The notes under the pieces are model-generated. The model saw only the letters and a list, made by a program, of their open reading frames with translations, had not been told where the DNA came from and ran no database searches. This document shows positions 43,171 through 51,167 of a stretch of 64,000 nt of DNA, piece by piece. Source of the stretch: an uncultured Lachnospiraceae bacterium (GTDB lineage: Bacteria > Bacillota > Clostridia > Lachnospirales > Lachnospiraceae). The number at the start of each line of letters is the position of its first letter. The stretch's first letter is position 1. Made by a program: the position numbers and the translations under genes. Where the stretch lies: NCBI GenBank assembly GCA_947571775.1, contig CANOZK010000005.1:1-64000 (forward strand). The letters run 5' to 3'.

Positions 43171-43560
43171 TTACAGCAGTCTCCAATCCAGATCGCCGCG
43201 GGCCAGCCCCAAAATCAGCATTTCCGCTGTTGCAATATTCGTCGCCACTGGAATATTATACTGGTCACAACATCTGGAGATCGCCTCGATGTCCGGTTCT
43301 TTCCGGTCGATCATCACCGGATTATAAAACATAATCACCAGATCCATATCTCCCCGCTCGATCATTTCCATAAATTGCTTGTCGCCCCCAATAATGCCCG
43401 GCAAAAATTTATGTACATGCAGATTCGTCACCTCTTCGATCCTTCTGCCGGTAGTCCCGGTAGCGTAAACCTCATGCTTTGCCAGAATATTTTTATACGC
43501 TATGCAAAAGTCCTCAATCAGCACTTTCTTACTGTTATGGGCTATAATTCCTAAATTCAT
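43171..43560 (-). CDS. mgsA: Methylglyoxal synthase-like protein with altered active site
   Basis: Homologue of methylglyoxal synthase (DHAP to methylglyoxal + Pi), 129 residues, one MGS-like Rossmann domain. Gapless alignment by eye to E. coli MgsA keeps His19 (H8), Asp71 (D60 in GGDKQ) and Asp101 (D90), and the phosphate loop ATGTTG. But Asp20 is N9, Asp91 is N80 (FYNP) and His98 is K87. His98 is a substrate-contacting catalytic residue, so activity or substrate may differ. ATG at 43560 with GAGGGTGG upstream. It heads the mgsA-rsmD-coaD operon behind a strong promoter. Confidence 0.85.
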   Translation of the reverse strand: MNLGIIAHNSKKVLIEDFCIAYKNILAKHEVYATGTTGRRIEEVTNLHVHKFLPGIIGGDKQFMEMIERGDMDLVIMFYNPVMIDRKEPDIEAISRCCDQYNIPVATNIATAEMLILGLARGDLDWRLL

Positions 43561-43634
43561 GCATCCACCCTCTCGCTTTCCCATAATGATGTTTCGGAAC
43601 TGTCACGACATACATTTTGCCGCCGATTTCCACC

Positions 43635-43663
43635 ATTATAACAAATAGATAAATAAAGTGCAA
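43635..43663 (-). promoter_or_regulatory. SigA promoter of mgsA-rsmD-coaD
   Basis: Minus-strand TTGCAC and TATAAT with a 17-base spacer, about 75 bases before the mgsA ATG, in an AT-rich stretch. Confidence 0.82.
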
Positions 43664-43705
43664 TTATATTTTATATTTTATACAATTTTTATAAAAAACA
43701 ATAGC

Positions 43706-43740
43706 AAAAAAGGGCACCTTGTCAAAAAGGCGCCCTTTTC
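43706..43740 (-). terminator. Terminator after the spore protein gene
   Basis: On the minus strand GGGCGCCTT pairs with AAGGTGCCC (one G-U) around a short loop, followed by T6. A clear intrinsic terminator 15 bases past the SASP stop. Confidence 0.9.
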
Positions 43741-43755
43741 CTGCTGCAATTATTT

Positions 43756-43974
43756 TTAGAGAGTTGACTGTCCGCCGGACATCTGTTTTTCCTGAGCTTC
43801 AATCATCTTCTTTACCATATATCCGCCAACACTTCCGTTTTGTTTGGATGTCAGGTTGCCGTTATAGCCATCGGAAAGAGGTACACCCAGTTCATTCGCA
43901 ACCTCAAATTTAAAACGGTCCAAAGCACCTTTCGCTTCTGGTACTGCTGCTGTGTTAGAAGAATTTCTAGACAT
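43756..43974 (-). CDS. Alpha/beta-type small acid-soluble spore protein
   Basis: DNA-binding protein that coats and protects spore DNA, degraded on germination by GPR protease. The 72 residues contain the GPR site region FKFEVANELGV and the C-terminal GNLTSKQNGSVGGYMVKKMI. The ATG at 43974 has AGGAGG eight bases upstream. It is monocistronic with its own terminator. The upstream CATATAC near 44020 resembles a SigG -10, but the spacing of a matching -35 is poor, so I do not call a promoter. It shows the organism forms endospores. Confidence 0.96.
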   Translation of the reverse strand: MSRNSSNTAAVPEAKGALDRFKFEVANELGVPLSDGYNGNLTSKQNGSVGGYMVKKMIEAQEKQMSGGQSTL

Positions 43975-44074
43975 TTCATCGCCTCCTTATCTGTGTGTTT
44001 TTCGTTACACAGGTAGTATATGAAATCCGCAAAAGAATACACTAGAAGTTTTTACAAAGATTAGCAGGATCCGG

Positions 44075-44117
44075 CAAAAAAGAAAGAGAAGCGTCTCTTC
44101 CCTCGAAAAAACGCTTC
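44075..44117 (-). terminator. Terminator of the asp23-fakA-recG-DUF6465 operon
   Basis: Minus-strand stem GAAGCGT/ACGCTTC followed by a pyrimidine-rich tail ending in T6, just after the DUF6465 stop codon. Confidence 0.75.
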
Positions 44118-44130
44118 CCTTTCCCAGCTC

Positions 44131-44376
44131 TTACAGCCCAAAACTGCCTTTGATCTCCGCGTTTATCACAAAATACGCTGCATCCTCCTCCGGCTTGATA
44201 TATATCTGCAATTCTTTCAGATCGCCAAGATCGTTCTCCATTTCTTTCGTCCAGATTTCTTTGATTCTCTCCGTTATATCTTTGGCTGCAATCTCTTTGT
44301 CTCCATATTGGATATAAAAATCTGGTTTCACGGCTTTCTTTTTCTTTGTTGCCTTTTTCTCTTTCTTTTCAGCCAT
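44131..44376 (-). CDS. DUF6465-type small protein
   Basis: An 81-residue protein with a very basic N-terminus (MAEKKEKKATKKKKAVK) and a short conserved domain (DFYIQYGDKEIAAKDI, YIKPEEDAAYFVINAEIKGSFGL). I recognise it as the Lachnospiraceae family usually labelled DUF6465; function unknown, possibly nucleic-acid binding through the Lys-rich arm. ATG at 44376 with GGGAG ten bases upstream. It is the last gene before the terminator, 29 bases after recG. Confidence 0.83.
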   Translation of the reverse strand: MAEKKEKKATKKKKAVKPDFYIQYGDKEIAAKDITERIKEIWTKEMENDLGDLKELQIYIKPEEDAAYFVINAEIKGSFGL

Positions 44377-44405
44377 TGTCTTTGTTCTCCCTTCGTAAAA
44401 TAAGA

Positions 44406-46454
44406 TTAAAATACTACGTTTTTTTCTGCAAAAGCTTCCTGTATTTTTTCTCGCAGCCTGCGGTGTTCGGGCTGTTCCAGACCAGGGTCCTGGGCAAGCA
44501 ACTCCTGGGCCGCCAAAGACGCCTGGCGCAAAATGTCGCTGTCTTTGTAAATATCGGCGATGTGAAAGTCCATCATGCCGCTTTGGCGCACGCCAAACAA
44601 ATCTCCTGGTCCTCGCAGCTTCAGATCCTGTTCTGCGATAAAAAAACCATCGTTGGACTGATTCAGGATTTCCAGCCTTTTTTTCATGTGATCTTCTTGT
44701 GTTCCCTGGATAAAAATACAATACGACTGATGTTCCCCCCGTCCCACGCGCCCCCGGAGCTGATGAAGCTGAGCCAGTCCAAAACGCTCCGCATTTTCCA
44801 CCATCATCACCGTAGCGTTTGGAACGTTGACTCCCACCTCGATCACGGTAGTGGAAACCAGGATATCCAGCTCCTGTCTGGCAAACGCCTCCATAATTGC
44901 ATTTTTTTCCTTTGGCTTCATCTTGCCGTGCAGGGGACTGATGCGGATGGAAGCGGGCAGCTCATCTTGCAGACGTTTTACATAATCCAGCACGTTTTCC
45001 CCGTCTATGTCTTCGCTCTCCTCAACCATCGGACATATCACATAGACCTGCCTGCCTTCCGATATCTGCCTTTGGATAAAACGATACGCCTTTGGACGAT
45101 ATTGTGTCCCCACTACACAGTTTTTAATCGGGAGACGTTTGGCGGGCAGCTCATCGATCACGGAAATATCCAGATCGCCGTAAAGAATCATTGCCAGCGT
45201 GCGCGGAATCGGCGTAGCGCTCATCACCAGCACATGCGGACTTCTGCCCCGCAGAGACAGGGCTTCCCGCTGTTTTACCCCAAACCGATGCTGTTCGTCT
45301 GTAATTACAAGCCCCAGGCTGTGATAACAGACCTTTTCCTGGATCAGCGCATGCGTTCCGATAATCAGCTTTGCTTCCCCGGACTCAATCCGGGCATATC
45401 TCTCCCGTTTTTCTTTCGGCGTATGAGAACCGGTCAGAAGTTCCGCTCTCACATCTGTGATTCCCTGCTCCTGAAAAAGTTGTAAAAGTCCCTGGTAATG
45501 CTGTACCGCCAGCACTTCCGTGGGAGCCATCAAGGCGGCCTGGTAACCGTTTTTTACGGCCATAATCATGGCAAGATACGCCAGTATGGTTTTGCCGCTG
45601 CCCACGTCTCCTTGGATCAGACGAGACATCAAACTTTCTCCCTGCAAATCTGCTTCAATCTGCTGCCATACTTTTTTTTGGGCGTCCGTCAGTTGATACG
45701 GAAGGTTTTCCAAAATCTGTTTGGTATCCGAAACCCGTTTCATGGGATAAAAATTCTCAGTGGTTTCTGCCCGTTCCTTTAACTGCCGGATTCCCAGAAT
45801 AAACAGCAGAAATTCATCAAAGACCAGCCTTTTTCTCGCCTGTAAATACTGCTGTTGATTTCTGGGAAAATGAATCGCCGTCACACAAGAAGCAAGATCG
45901 GCAAGCTGATATCGTTCCCGAAACTCATCCGAAAGGTATTCTTCCTGCAAAGGCTGCTGCTCCAATGCCTGCCGAACCGCTTTGGTCACCGCCTGATTGG
46001 TCAGCCCTTTGGTCAGCCCGTAAATCGGAAGCATACGGTGCAGCAGACTTTGGTATTCATCTATGCTGTATATTCTGGGCTGTTCCATTTCCCAGCCGCT
46101 GCCACGGCGTTTTACCCTTCCCCGGAATATATACCGCTCTCCCTGTATCAGTGTGTTGCGCAGAAAAGGCATCTGAAACCAGATAAGCCAAAGTCTCTGA
46201 CCCTCGTTTATCACGCGGACCGTTGTAATTGTGGAATTTCTTGTATTTTTTACAGACACCGGCGCGTCCAAGCGGACGCAGACAGCTTGCTGCCCTTTCT
46301 CCTTCCACCGATCCATACTTTCCGGCTCCTGAAAAACATCGTATGTCCGGGGATAATAGGCCAGCAGATCCTCTACTGTCCGCACATCCAGCTTGGAAAA
46401 CAGTTTTTCTGTTTTCTCACCGATTCCCTTTAATTCTCTTATGGATTGTCCCAT
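44406..46454 (-). CDS. recG: ATP-dependent DNA helicase RecG
   Basis: Remodels stalled forks and branched recombination intermediates. The 682 residues include the wedge/OB domain (about 50-160), helicase motifs I (QGDVGSGKT), II (DEQHRFG), III (VMSATPIPRT), V and VI (QLRGRVGRG) and the TRG region. The start ATG at 46454 has only a weak ribosome site and is 22 bases after the fakA stop. Together with RecU and RuvAB the window carries most junction-processing activities. Confidence 0.97.
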   Translation of the reverse strand: MGQSIRELKGIGEKTEKLFSKLDVRTVEDLLAYYPRTYDVFQEPESMDRWKEKGQQAVCVRLDAPVSVKNTRNSTITTVRVINEGQRLWLIWFQMPFLRNTLIQGERYIFRGRVKRRGSGWEMEQPRIYSIDEYQSLLHRMLPIYGLTKGLTNQAVTKAVRQALEQQPLQEEYLSDEFRERYQLADLASCVTAIHFPRNQQQYLQARKRLVFDEFLLFILGIRQLKERAETTENFYPMKRVSDTKQILENLPYQLTDAQKKVWQQIEADLQGESLMSRLIQGDVGSGKTILAYLAMIMAVKNGYQAALMAPTEVLAVQHYQGLLQLFQEQGITDVRAELLTGSHTPKEKRERYARIESGEAKLIIGTHALIQEKVCYHSLGLVITDEQHRFGVKQREALSLRGRSPHVLVMSATPIPRTLAMILYGDLDISVIDELPAKRLPIKNCVVGTQYRPKAYRFIQRQISEGRQVYVICPMVEESEDIDGENVLDYVKRLQDELPASIRISPLHGKMKPKEKNAIMEAFARQELDILVSTTVIEVGVNVPNATVMMVENAERFGLAQLHQLRGRVGRGEHQSYCIFIQGTQEDHMKKRLEILNQSNDGFFIAEQDLKLRGPGDLFGVRQSGMMDFHIADIYKDSDILRQASLAAQELLAQDPGLEQPEHRRLREKIQEAFAEKNVVF

Positions 46455-46476
46455 TGTCTGTTACCATCATTATTCT

Positions 46477-48159
46477 TTATTCCACAGACAGAATGTAATA
46501 ATAGATTGGCTGGCCGCCGTAATTCAGCTCCACATCGCAGTCCGGGAACTTCTCCTGCACTGCTGCCAAAAGCTCTTCTGCCTTCTCTTCCTCTACCTGA
46601 TTTCCATAATAGATGCTAATCAATTCTGAATCCTCGTCCACCAGAGCTGCCACAGAATCCAAGGCCGTCTGTTCCACATCCTGACTCACAGCCAGCAGGC
46701 CATCATCCCCCAGGCCAATGATATCATTCTGGCGAATCTCCTTTTGGTCAATTCTGGTATCCCGAATCGCATAGGTGATCAAGCCAGTTTTGACATATCC
46801 GATCTGTTCCAGCATAGACTTGGTATTTTCTTCTTCATCCTTCTCTGGAACATAATTCAAAATGGCCGTAATCCCCTGAGGGATGGTCTGTGTAGGAATC
46901 ACCACGATTTTCTTGTCCTTCGTCAACTCTTGCGCCTGGTTGGCCGCCAAAATGACGTTCTTGTTATTGGGCAGAATGTAGATCGTCTTTGCGGGAACCT
47001 GTTCAATAGCGTTGAGCATGTCTTCTGTGCTGGGGTTCATGGTCTGGCCGCCCTCGATCAGATAATCCACGCCTAACTCCTGGAAGATTGCTTTTAATCC
47101 TTCCCCAGCGGATACGCTGATAAAGCCCGCCTCTTTTTCTTCTTTCTGAGCTTTTTGCTCCTCCTGCTGCATCAGAGCAGCCTTTTCCGATTCCTTAAAC
47201 AACTTTTCTCGGTGTTCTTCCCGCATATTGTCAATCTTAATCCGGGAAAGCTGCCCGTGTTCCAGGCCTTTCTGCAAAGCCTTGCCAGGATCGTTGGTAT
47301 GCACATGAATCTTGACCAATTCATCGTCCGCGACCGCCACCAGGGAATCGCCGATGGAACCCAAATAGTCCTTGAATTCCTGTATCTGGGAATCTTTCAA
47401 AGGATTTTCCAGCAGCACAATAAACTCCGTACAATAGCCGAAACGGATATCCGCCTCTTCCTGGACAGACGCAGACGCACGGGAAACGCCAGAGGACGGA
47501 ACATTCGGCATATCTGGTATTTCGATGGGAGCCGCCGTCTCTTTGCCCAGAAATGCATCCAGCGCGCCCCGCAGAACCTCCACATATCCTTGGCCGCCGG
47601 AATCTACCACACCGGCTTCCTTGAGCACCGGAAGCATCTCCGGCGTTTTCTCCAGAGTTTCCTGCGCACATTGAAAGATCTCCTCCAGAAACGGCTGCAA
47701 ATCGTCTGCTGTTTCCGCAAGCTGTCTGGCCCTGGCGGCCGCCTCTTTTGCCACCGTAAGGATGGTTCCGTCTTTCGGCTTCATTACCGCCTTATAAGCC
47801 GTTTCCACCCCTTTTTCCATCGCGGCGGCCAAAATCTCAGGCGTCAGAGATGTCTCCTCGCCGATAACCTTGGTAAATCCCCGCAGAAGCTGGGACAAAA
47901 TCACCCCGGAATTTCCCCTTGCGCCCCGCAGGGAGCCGGATGCAATCGCCTTTGCCAGCGTCTCCATCGTGGGGTTTTCAATTCGACCGACCTCTGCGGC
48001 TGCCGACATAATCGTCAGAGTCATATTGGTGCCAGTGTCTCCGTCCGGCACCGGAAATACATTCAACTCATTGATCCATTCTTTTTTCGCCTCCAGATTC
48101 CTGGCTCCGGCCAGAAACATCTTTCCCAGCATTCTGGCATCTATCGTATTTGTACTCAA
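46477..48159 (-). CDS. fakA: DAK2-domain fatty acid kinase subunit (YloV/FakA-type)
   Basis: ATP-binding subunit of fatty acid kinase, which phosphorylates fatty acids bound to FakB (DegV) proteins. The 560 residues have the DAK2 nucleotide domain (about 1-200, PVPDGDTGTNMTLT and GSLRGARGNSGVI), a linker and a DegV-like C-terminal half (about 310-560, IEGGQTMNPSTEDML). I take TTG at 48159 as start because AAGGAGG lies eight bases upstream; ATG codons just before it lie within or upstream of that site. It follows asp23 by 17 bases, the common asp23-yloV-recG order. A FakB-like DegV is encoded at 60174. Confidence 0.92.
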   Translation of the reverse strand: MSTNTIDARMLGKMFLAGARNLEAKKEWINELNVFPVPDGDTGTNMTLTIMSAAAEVGRIENPTMETLAKAIASGSLRGARGNSGVILSQLLRGFTKVIGEETSLTPEILAAAMEKGVETAYKAVMKPKDGTILTVAKEAAARARQLAETADDLQPFLEEIFQCAQETLEKTPEMLPVLKEAGVVDSGGQGYVEVLRGALDAFLGKETAAPIEIPDMPNVPSSGVSRASASVQEEADIRFGYCTEFIVLLENPLKDSQIQEFKDYLGSIGDSLVAVADDELVKIHVHTNDPGKALQKGLEHGQLSRIKIDNMREEHREKLFKESEKAALMQQEEQKAQKEEKEAGFISVSAGEGLKAIFQELGVDYLIEGGQTMNPSTEDMLNAIEQVPAKTIYILPNNKNVILAANQAQELTKDKKIVVIPTQTIPQGITAILNYVPEKDEEENTKSMLEQIGYVKTGLITYAIRDTRIDQKEIRQNDIIGLGDDGLLAVSQDVEQTALDSVAALVDEDSELISIYYGNQVEEEKAEELLAAVQEKFPDCDVELNYGGQPIYYYILSVE

Positions 48160-48176
48160 AGCAAAATCCTCCTTCA

Positions 48177-48533
48177 TCAATCGATCACACGGACGCCTTC
48201 CACCAACAGAGTAATATTAGAAATCTCCATTCCGGTAAAAGCCTCTAATTTGTATTTCACACTGTTAAATAAATTTTCCGCAATGGTGTGTATGCTCACT
48301 CCATACGCCACAATGACATGAAAGGTAAGATGGATTTTGTTTTCTTCAATCTTCACGTTAATCCCATGCTTCAAGCTATCCCTGCGCAGCAGCTTCACCA
48401 GCCCGTCTTTCACGCTGATAGCCGCCATCCCCACGATTCCAAAACATTCCACGGCAACACTTCCCGCATACATTGCAATCACATCTGGATCAATGACAAT
48501 CTGTCCCAAGTCAGAATTTAAGCGTCCGCTCAT
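48177..48533 (-). CDS. Asp23/Gls24 family protein (YloU-type)
   Basis: Small alkaline-shock-like protein of 118 residues, single Asp23 domain (LGQIVIDPDVIAMYAGSVAVECFGIVGM and ITLLVEGVRV). Relatives sit at the membrane and are linked to envelope stress. Its partner gene fakA follows. ATG at 48533 with GGAGG upstream. The leader contains a perfect 10-bp inverted repeat. Confidence 0.93.
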   Translation of the reverse strand: MSGRLNSDLGQIVIDPDVIAMYAGSVAVECFGIVGMAAISVKDGLVKLLRRDSLKHGINVKIEENKIHLTFHVIVAYGVSIHTIAENLFNSVKYKLEAFTGMEISNITLLVEGVRVID

Positions 48534-48559
48534 AAAGCTTCCCTCCATCTATATAGTCT

Positions 48560-48594
48560 GAACATTTTCTTTCCTAAAGTTTTGGAAAATGTTC
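48560..48594 (-). promoter_or_regulatory. Perfect 10-bp inverted repeat in the asp23 leader
   Basis: GAACATTTTC and GAAAATGTTC, separated by 15 bases that contain a further TTTCC/GGAAA pair. It lies between the asp23 promoter and its ribosome site. AT-rich arms and no U run make it more like an operator or RNA regulatory hairpin than a terminator. Confidence 0.5.
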
Positions 48595-48615
48595 TCCGTT
48601 TTTTCTTATACAGTG

Positions 48616-48644
48616 ATTATACCCCGTTTCCCCAAAAAATGAAA
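48616..48644 (-). promoter_or_regulatory. Promoter of asp23-fakA-recG
   Basis: Minus-strand TATAAT is perfect; the hexamer 17 bases upstream is TTTCAT, a weak -35. Divergent from rpmB. Confidence 0.6.
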
Positions 48645-48671
48645 TATATATTTAATTTTTTCCAAATTCAC

Positions 48672-48700
48672 TTGCAAAAATAAAATTCTTCTGCTAGAAT
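48672..48700 (+). promoter_or_regulatory. Promoter of rpmB
   Basis: TTGCAA and TAGAAT with a 17-base spacer, 40 bases before the ATG. Confidence 0.75.
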
Positions 48701-48739
48701 GGTTATACTGTTGAGAGAATGCGTTGAGGAGGTGCAGTC

Positions 48740-48931
48740 ATGGCAAAATGTTCTGTTTGCGGTAAAGGCGTACACTTTGGCATCAAAGTAAGCCATTCCC
48801 ACAAAAGATCAAATAAAATGTGGAAACCCAACATCAAATCCGTAAGGGTAAAAGTGAACAATGGTACAGCTACAAAGAAACAGTATGTGTGTACTTCATG
48901 TCTTAGATCTGGAAAAGTAGAACGGGCATAG
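48740..48931 (+). CDS. rpmB: Ribosomal protein L28, zinc-binding form
   Basis: Large-subunit protein of 63 residues. It carries two CxxC pairs (CSVCGKG and CTSCLRSG), the C+ form that binds zinc; such paralogues can be matched in other bacteria by zinc-free forms. The AKCSVCGKGVHFGIKVSHSHKR start and WKPNIKSVRVKV are typical. AGGAGGTG lies upstream of the ATG. It has its own promoter and a strong terminator. Confidence 0.97.
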   Translation: MAKCSVCGKGVHFGIKVSHSHKRSNKMWKPNIKSVRVKVNNGTATKKQYVCTSCLRSGKVERA

Positions 48932-48939
48932 TATCAGCA

Positions 48940-48977
48940 GACGGCGGATTCGCAAAAGAATCCGCCGTCTTTTTTTA
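48940..48977 (+). terminator. Intrinsic terminator of rpmB
   Basis: Perfect 12-bp stem (GACGGCGGATTC with its complement) with a 6-base loop followed by T8. Confidence 0.95.
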
Positions 48978-48980
48978 TTC

Positions 48981-49121
48981 TTATAAACAGCAAAACAAAT
49001 TATAGCCGATGAAAAGGCATATAGCAGCGATAAGCGCAACGACCAGGCATTTGGGGGCAATCAGGGCAATGACCATACCCACGCCTGTAAAAAACAGAGC
49101 AAAGCCAATGACACGTTTCAT
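48981..49121 (-). CDS. 46-residue hydrophobic membrane protein
   Basis: A small gene: ATG at 49121 with GGAGG four bases upstream, stop TAA at 48981. The product starts MKRVIGFALFFTGVGMVIAL and is nearly all hydrophobic, with two likely membrane helices and cysteines near the end (FCCL). Very similar short proteins are, as I recall, found near GerW/YtfJ genes in Lachnospiraceae. It lies 69 bases after ytfJ in the same direction. Function unknown. Confidence 0.72.
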   Translation of the reverse strand: MKRVIGFALFFTGVGMVIALIAPKCLVVALIAAICLFIGYNLFCCL

Positions 49122-49189
49122 ACAGCCTCCAGTCCTGTTATCCTCTTACTGCCTATCCTATGCACTACATAGTCTTATTATGAATTCAG

Positions 49190-49627
49190 TTATGATTCTA
49201 TTTCCGTCTTCGTTTCTTTTTGTTCCGATCTTGATTCGGTTTCCCCAGTTTTCTGCTCTTCTGGCGCCGCGAAACCGCCTGCATCTCCTCCAGAGGTGAA
49301 TTTATTTACAAAGTCTGGAACCATATCCAGCACTTTGGTCAAACCATCCTGATTCTTCACGTTTACAAGCTTCGTTGTACCGTTTTGAATGACCAGCACC
49401 GCGCAGGGAGTCACCTTGCCGCCCATACCGCCGCCGCCGTTATTCGTCTTATCACCAGAAAAAGCTCCAGCACCTATGCCGAAAGCCACATCAACCAGCG
49501 GCAGGATAATCGTATCTCCGATGTGGATGGCATCTCCTACCACAGTCCTGGCATCCACATAACCCTCCATTCCCTTGAACAATGCACTGACGGTTGACTG
49601 AAAATCATTATTATTCTCTTGTGCCAT
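49190..49627 (-). CDS. ytfJ: GerW family sporulation protein YtfJ
   Basis: A 145-residue protein of the YtfJ/GerW family, required in Bacillus for proper germination. The core has VGDAIHIGDTIILPLVDVAFGIGAG, the Gly-rich NNGGGGMGGKVTP and AVLVIQNG; the C-terminal ~30 residues are Glu/Lys-rich and variable. ATG at 49627 with GGAGG upstream. It follows the DUF2953 gene by 23 bases, a common Clostridia pair. Confidence 0.93.
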   Translation of the reverse strand: MAQENNNDFQSTVSALFKGMEGYVDARTVVGDAIHIGDTIILPLVDVAFGIGAGAFSGDKTNNGGGGMGGKVTPCAVLVIQNGTTKLVNVKNQDGLTKVLDMVPDFVNKFTSGGDAGGFAAPEEQKTGETESRSEQKETKTEIES

Positions 49628-49650
49628 AAATCCGCTTCCCTCCATTTTAA

Positions 49651-50610
49651 TCAACTACCTGTGTTCCACCCGGACTCTGCCTGCTGCCGGAACCGGCTGA
49701 CCACATACTTTACATTTTTATCAAAAAATAACCTGCCCGCCATATACAGCAGCATAACCCCGTAAATCCTGCCCTTTATGCGGGCGTTTCCCTCCAGAAT
49801 CTTCCGATCCCAGACCGGGTTGACCAAAAATTTTCCCTGGTGTATGGGATAAAGAACCCCCAGCACAGCCAATATCTGGCCTGTCGCCGCCGGGTCTTCC
49901 AAACCGAGGTTTACAACGCCCTCCCACTTTTGCGGGCCTGCATGGCGCAGCAATCGGAAAAGCTGCCGCTTGGTCAGCCGGAAAGCCTCGCTTGTACGGG
50001 AATCTCCCAGAAAGTCTTTCCATATTTGGATTTTACTACGCATACCTTTGACTGCATTCCAGAACTTTATCAAGGATTCCCAAATGCGCCTGCAGGTTTC
50101 CACAATGCGCGTCCACAGCTTTCGGATGGGGTTGCGTTTCCAAAAGCTTTCTTTTGGCTGCTTCTCCTTCTTTTGTTTTTCCTTGTCTGCTTCGGCCAAA
50201 ACAGGCGTGCTTTCCTCTGCGACTTCCAGATATTCGGAAGGCAGACGCTCCGGTTCTGTCTGGGATGCTTCCAGCTCGGCGGCAGGCGGTTCCTCCCGGC
50301 GCTGTCTTGGTTGCTTCTTTTTCGTTTTCTTTTTTCGGGCAAACAGCTTTTTAAAAGAGCGGGGACGTATTCCGCATATCCGTATCTGTGTATCTCCTCC
50401 CGCACTGCCCTTTTGAACAGTCACACGGATCAGACCGAACAGCCAGCTCGCTCTTGTCTGGGCCTCCCATTCATCCACAGTTTTGCGGATTTTCACCCGA
50501 TACCTCAGCGGGCAAAACAAAACCAGTACCGCCGCCACCAGCAGAATTGCCAGTATCAGCGCCAGTAACATTCCTATAAACTTGACTGCCAGCCAAAGTA
50601 TATGTAGCAT
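49651..50610 (-). CDS. DUF2953 membrane-anchored protein
   Basis: A 319-residue protein with an N-terminal membrane helix (about 10-32, ALILAILLVAAVLVLF), the PLRYRV segment, a highly charged K/E/Q/P-rich linker (about 85-160) and a C-terminal DUF2953 domain (about 165-310). It is a usual partner of YtfJ and is probably sporulation-linked. ATG at 50610 with CAGGTG upstream. Function not known. Confidence 0.88.
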   Translation of the reverse strand: MLHILWLAVKFIGMLLALILAILLVAAVLVLFCPLRYRVKIRKTVDEWEAQTRASWLFGLIRVTVQKGSAGGDTQIRICGIRPRSFKKLFARKKKTKKKQPRQRREEPPAAELEASQTEPERLPSEYLEVAEESTPVLAEADKEKQKKEKQPKESFWKRNPIRKLWTRIVETCRRIWESLIKFWNAVKGMRSKIQIWKDFLGDSRTSEAFRLTKRQLFRLLRHAGPQKWEGVVNLGLEDPAATGQILAVLGVLYPIHQGKFLVNPVWDRKILEGNARIKGRIYGVMLLYMAGRLFFDKNVKYVVSRFRQQAESGWNTGS

Positions 50611-50623
50611 CTTTTCACCTGCC

Positions 50624-50944
50624 TTATGCTTTCCGTAAATTTAAATATCTCTCGACTTGAAAGCTTCCGGTATTTGCATAAGTGTCTTTGAGAATCCTCT
50701 GCATCAGCGCATAGGCCTCTTCCTTTCCCCGCGCAATGCCGATTACCTGCGGACAACGCATATGGGCCGTCTCCTGCAAAAGAACAGAGGTGGAGACGAT
50801 CTCCATAACATTTTTCTGGTTATGCGGCAATGTGAGAAGATATACGCCCGGTGTAGGCTTTCTTTTATTGATCCGTCCCATGGTCTTTCGTACCTGTTTT
50901 TTCGCTTTTTCCCCCACGTATAACTGTACATGCCATGTCAACAT
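50624..50944 (-). CDS. Conserved hypothetical protein upstream of DUF2953
   Basis: A 106-residue soluble alpha/beta protein (LTWHVQLYVGEKAKKQVRKTMGR split start, VYLLTLPHNQKNVMEIV, VIGIARGKEEAYALMQRIL). I have a memory of similar proteins in this position in Lachnospiraceae but no function. The ribosome site is weak. A plausible promoter is at 50959-50986. It probably heads the DUF2953-ytfJ operon. Confidence 0.75.
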   Translation of the reverse strand: MLTWHVQLYVGEKAKKQVRKTMGRINKRKPTPGVYLLTLPHNQKNVMEIVSTSVLLQETAHMRCPQVIGIARGKEEAYALMQRILKDTYANTGSFQVERYLNLRKA

Positions 50945-50958
50945 TCCCTATTTACCTG

Positions 50959-50986
50959 CTTATATTTAAGATTACCCACTTTTCAA
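50959..50986 (-). promoter_or_regulatory. Promoter of the DUF2953-ytfJ operon
   Basis: Minus-strand TTGAAA and TATAAG with a 16-base spacer, 15 bases before the ATG at 50944, which would give a very short leader. Confidence 0.5.
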
Positions 50987-51025
50987 AAAACTAAACGTAA
51001 CTGTTCCTTGCTTTCACAACTATGA

Positions 51026-51163
51026 GCAAAAATCCATTCCAAATCGCTCGGCCGCGATGGGATTTTTGCACCAAAACGCTTTGTGGGGCACTGCCTATTG
51101 AATGGTTACAACGAAACAGAAATCTGCAAGAGGGGCGGCTGTTCTGCCCCTGCCCGCCCCATT
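51026..51163. repeat. Compound palindromic intergenic element
   Basis: Two nested hairpin systems fill this gap. First, 51026-51069: GCAAAAATCC with GGATTTTTGC (10 bp) enclosing ATCGC with GCGAT. Second, 51118-51163: AGAAAT with ATTTCT enclosing GGGGCGG with CCGCCCC. The link between them includes TGAATGGTTACAACGAAAC, similar to a segment at 16035-16050. Coding potential is absent. It may act as transcript end for the Nudix gene or be a dispersed repeat. Confidence 0.6.
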
Positions 51164-51167
51164 TCTG

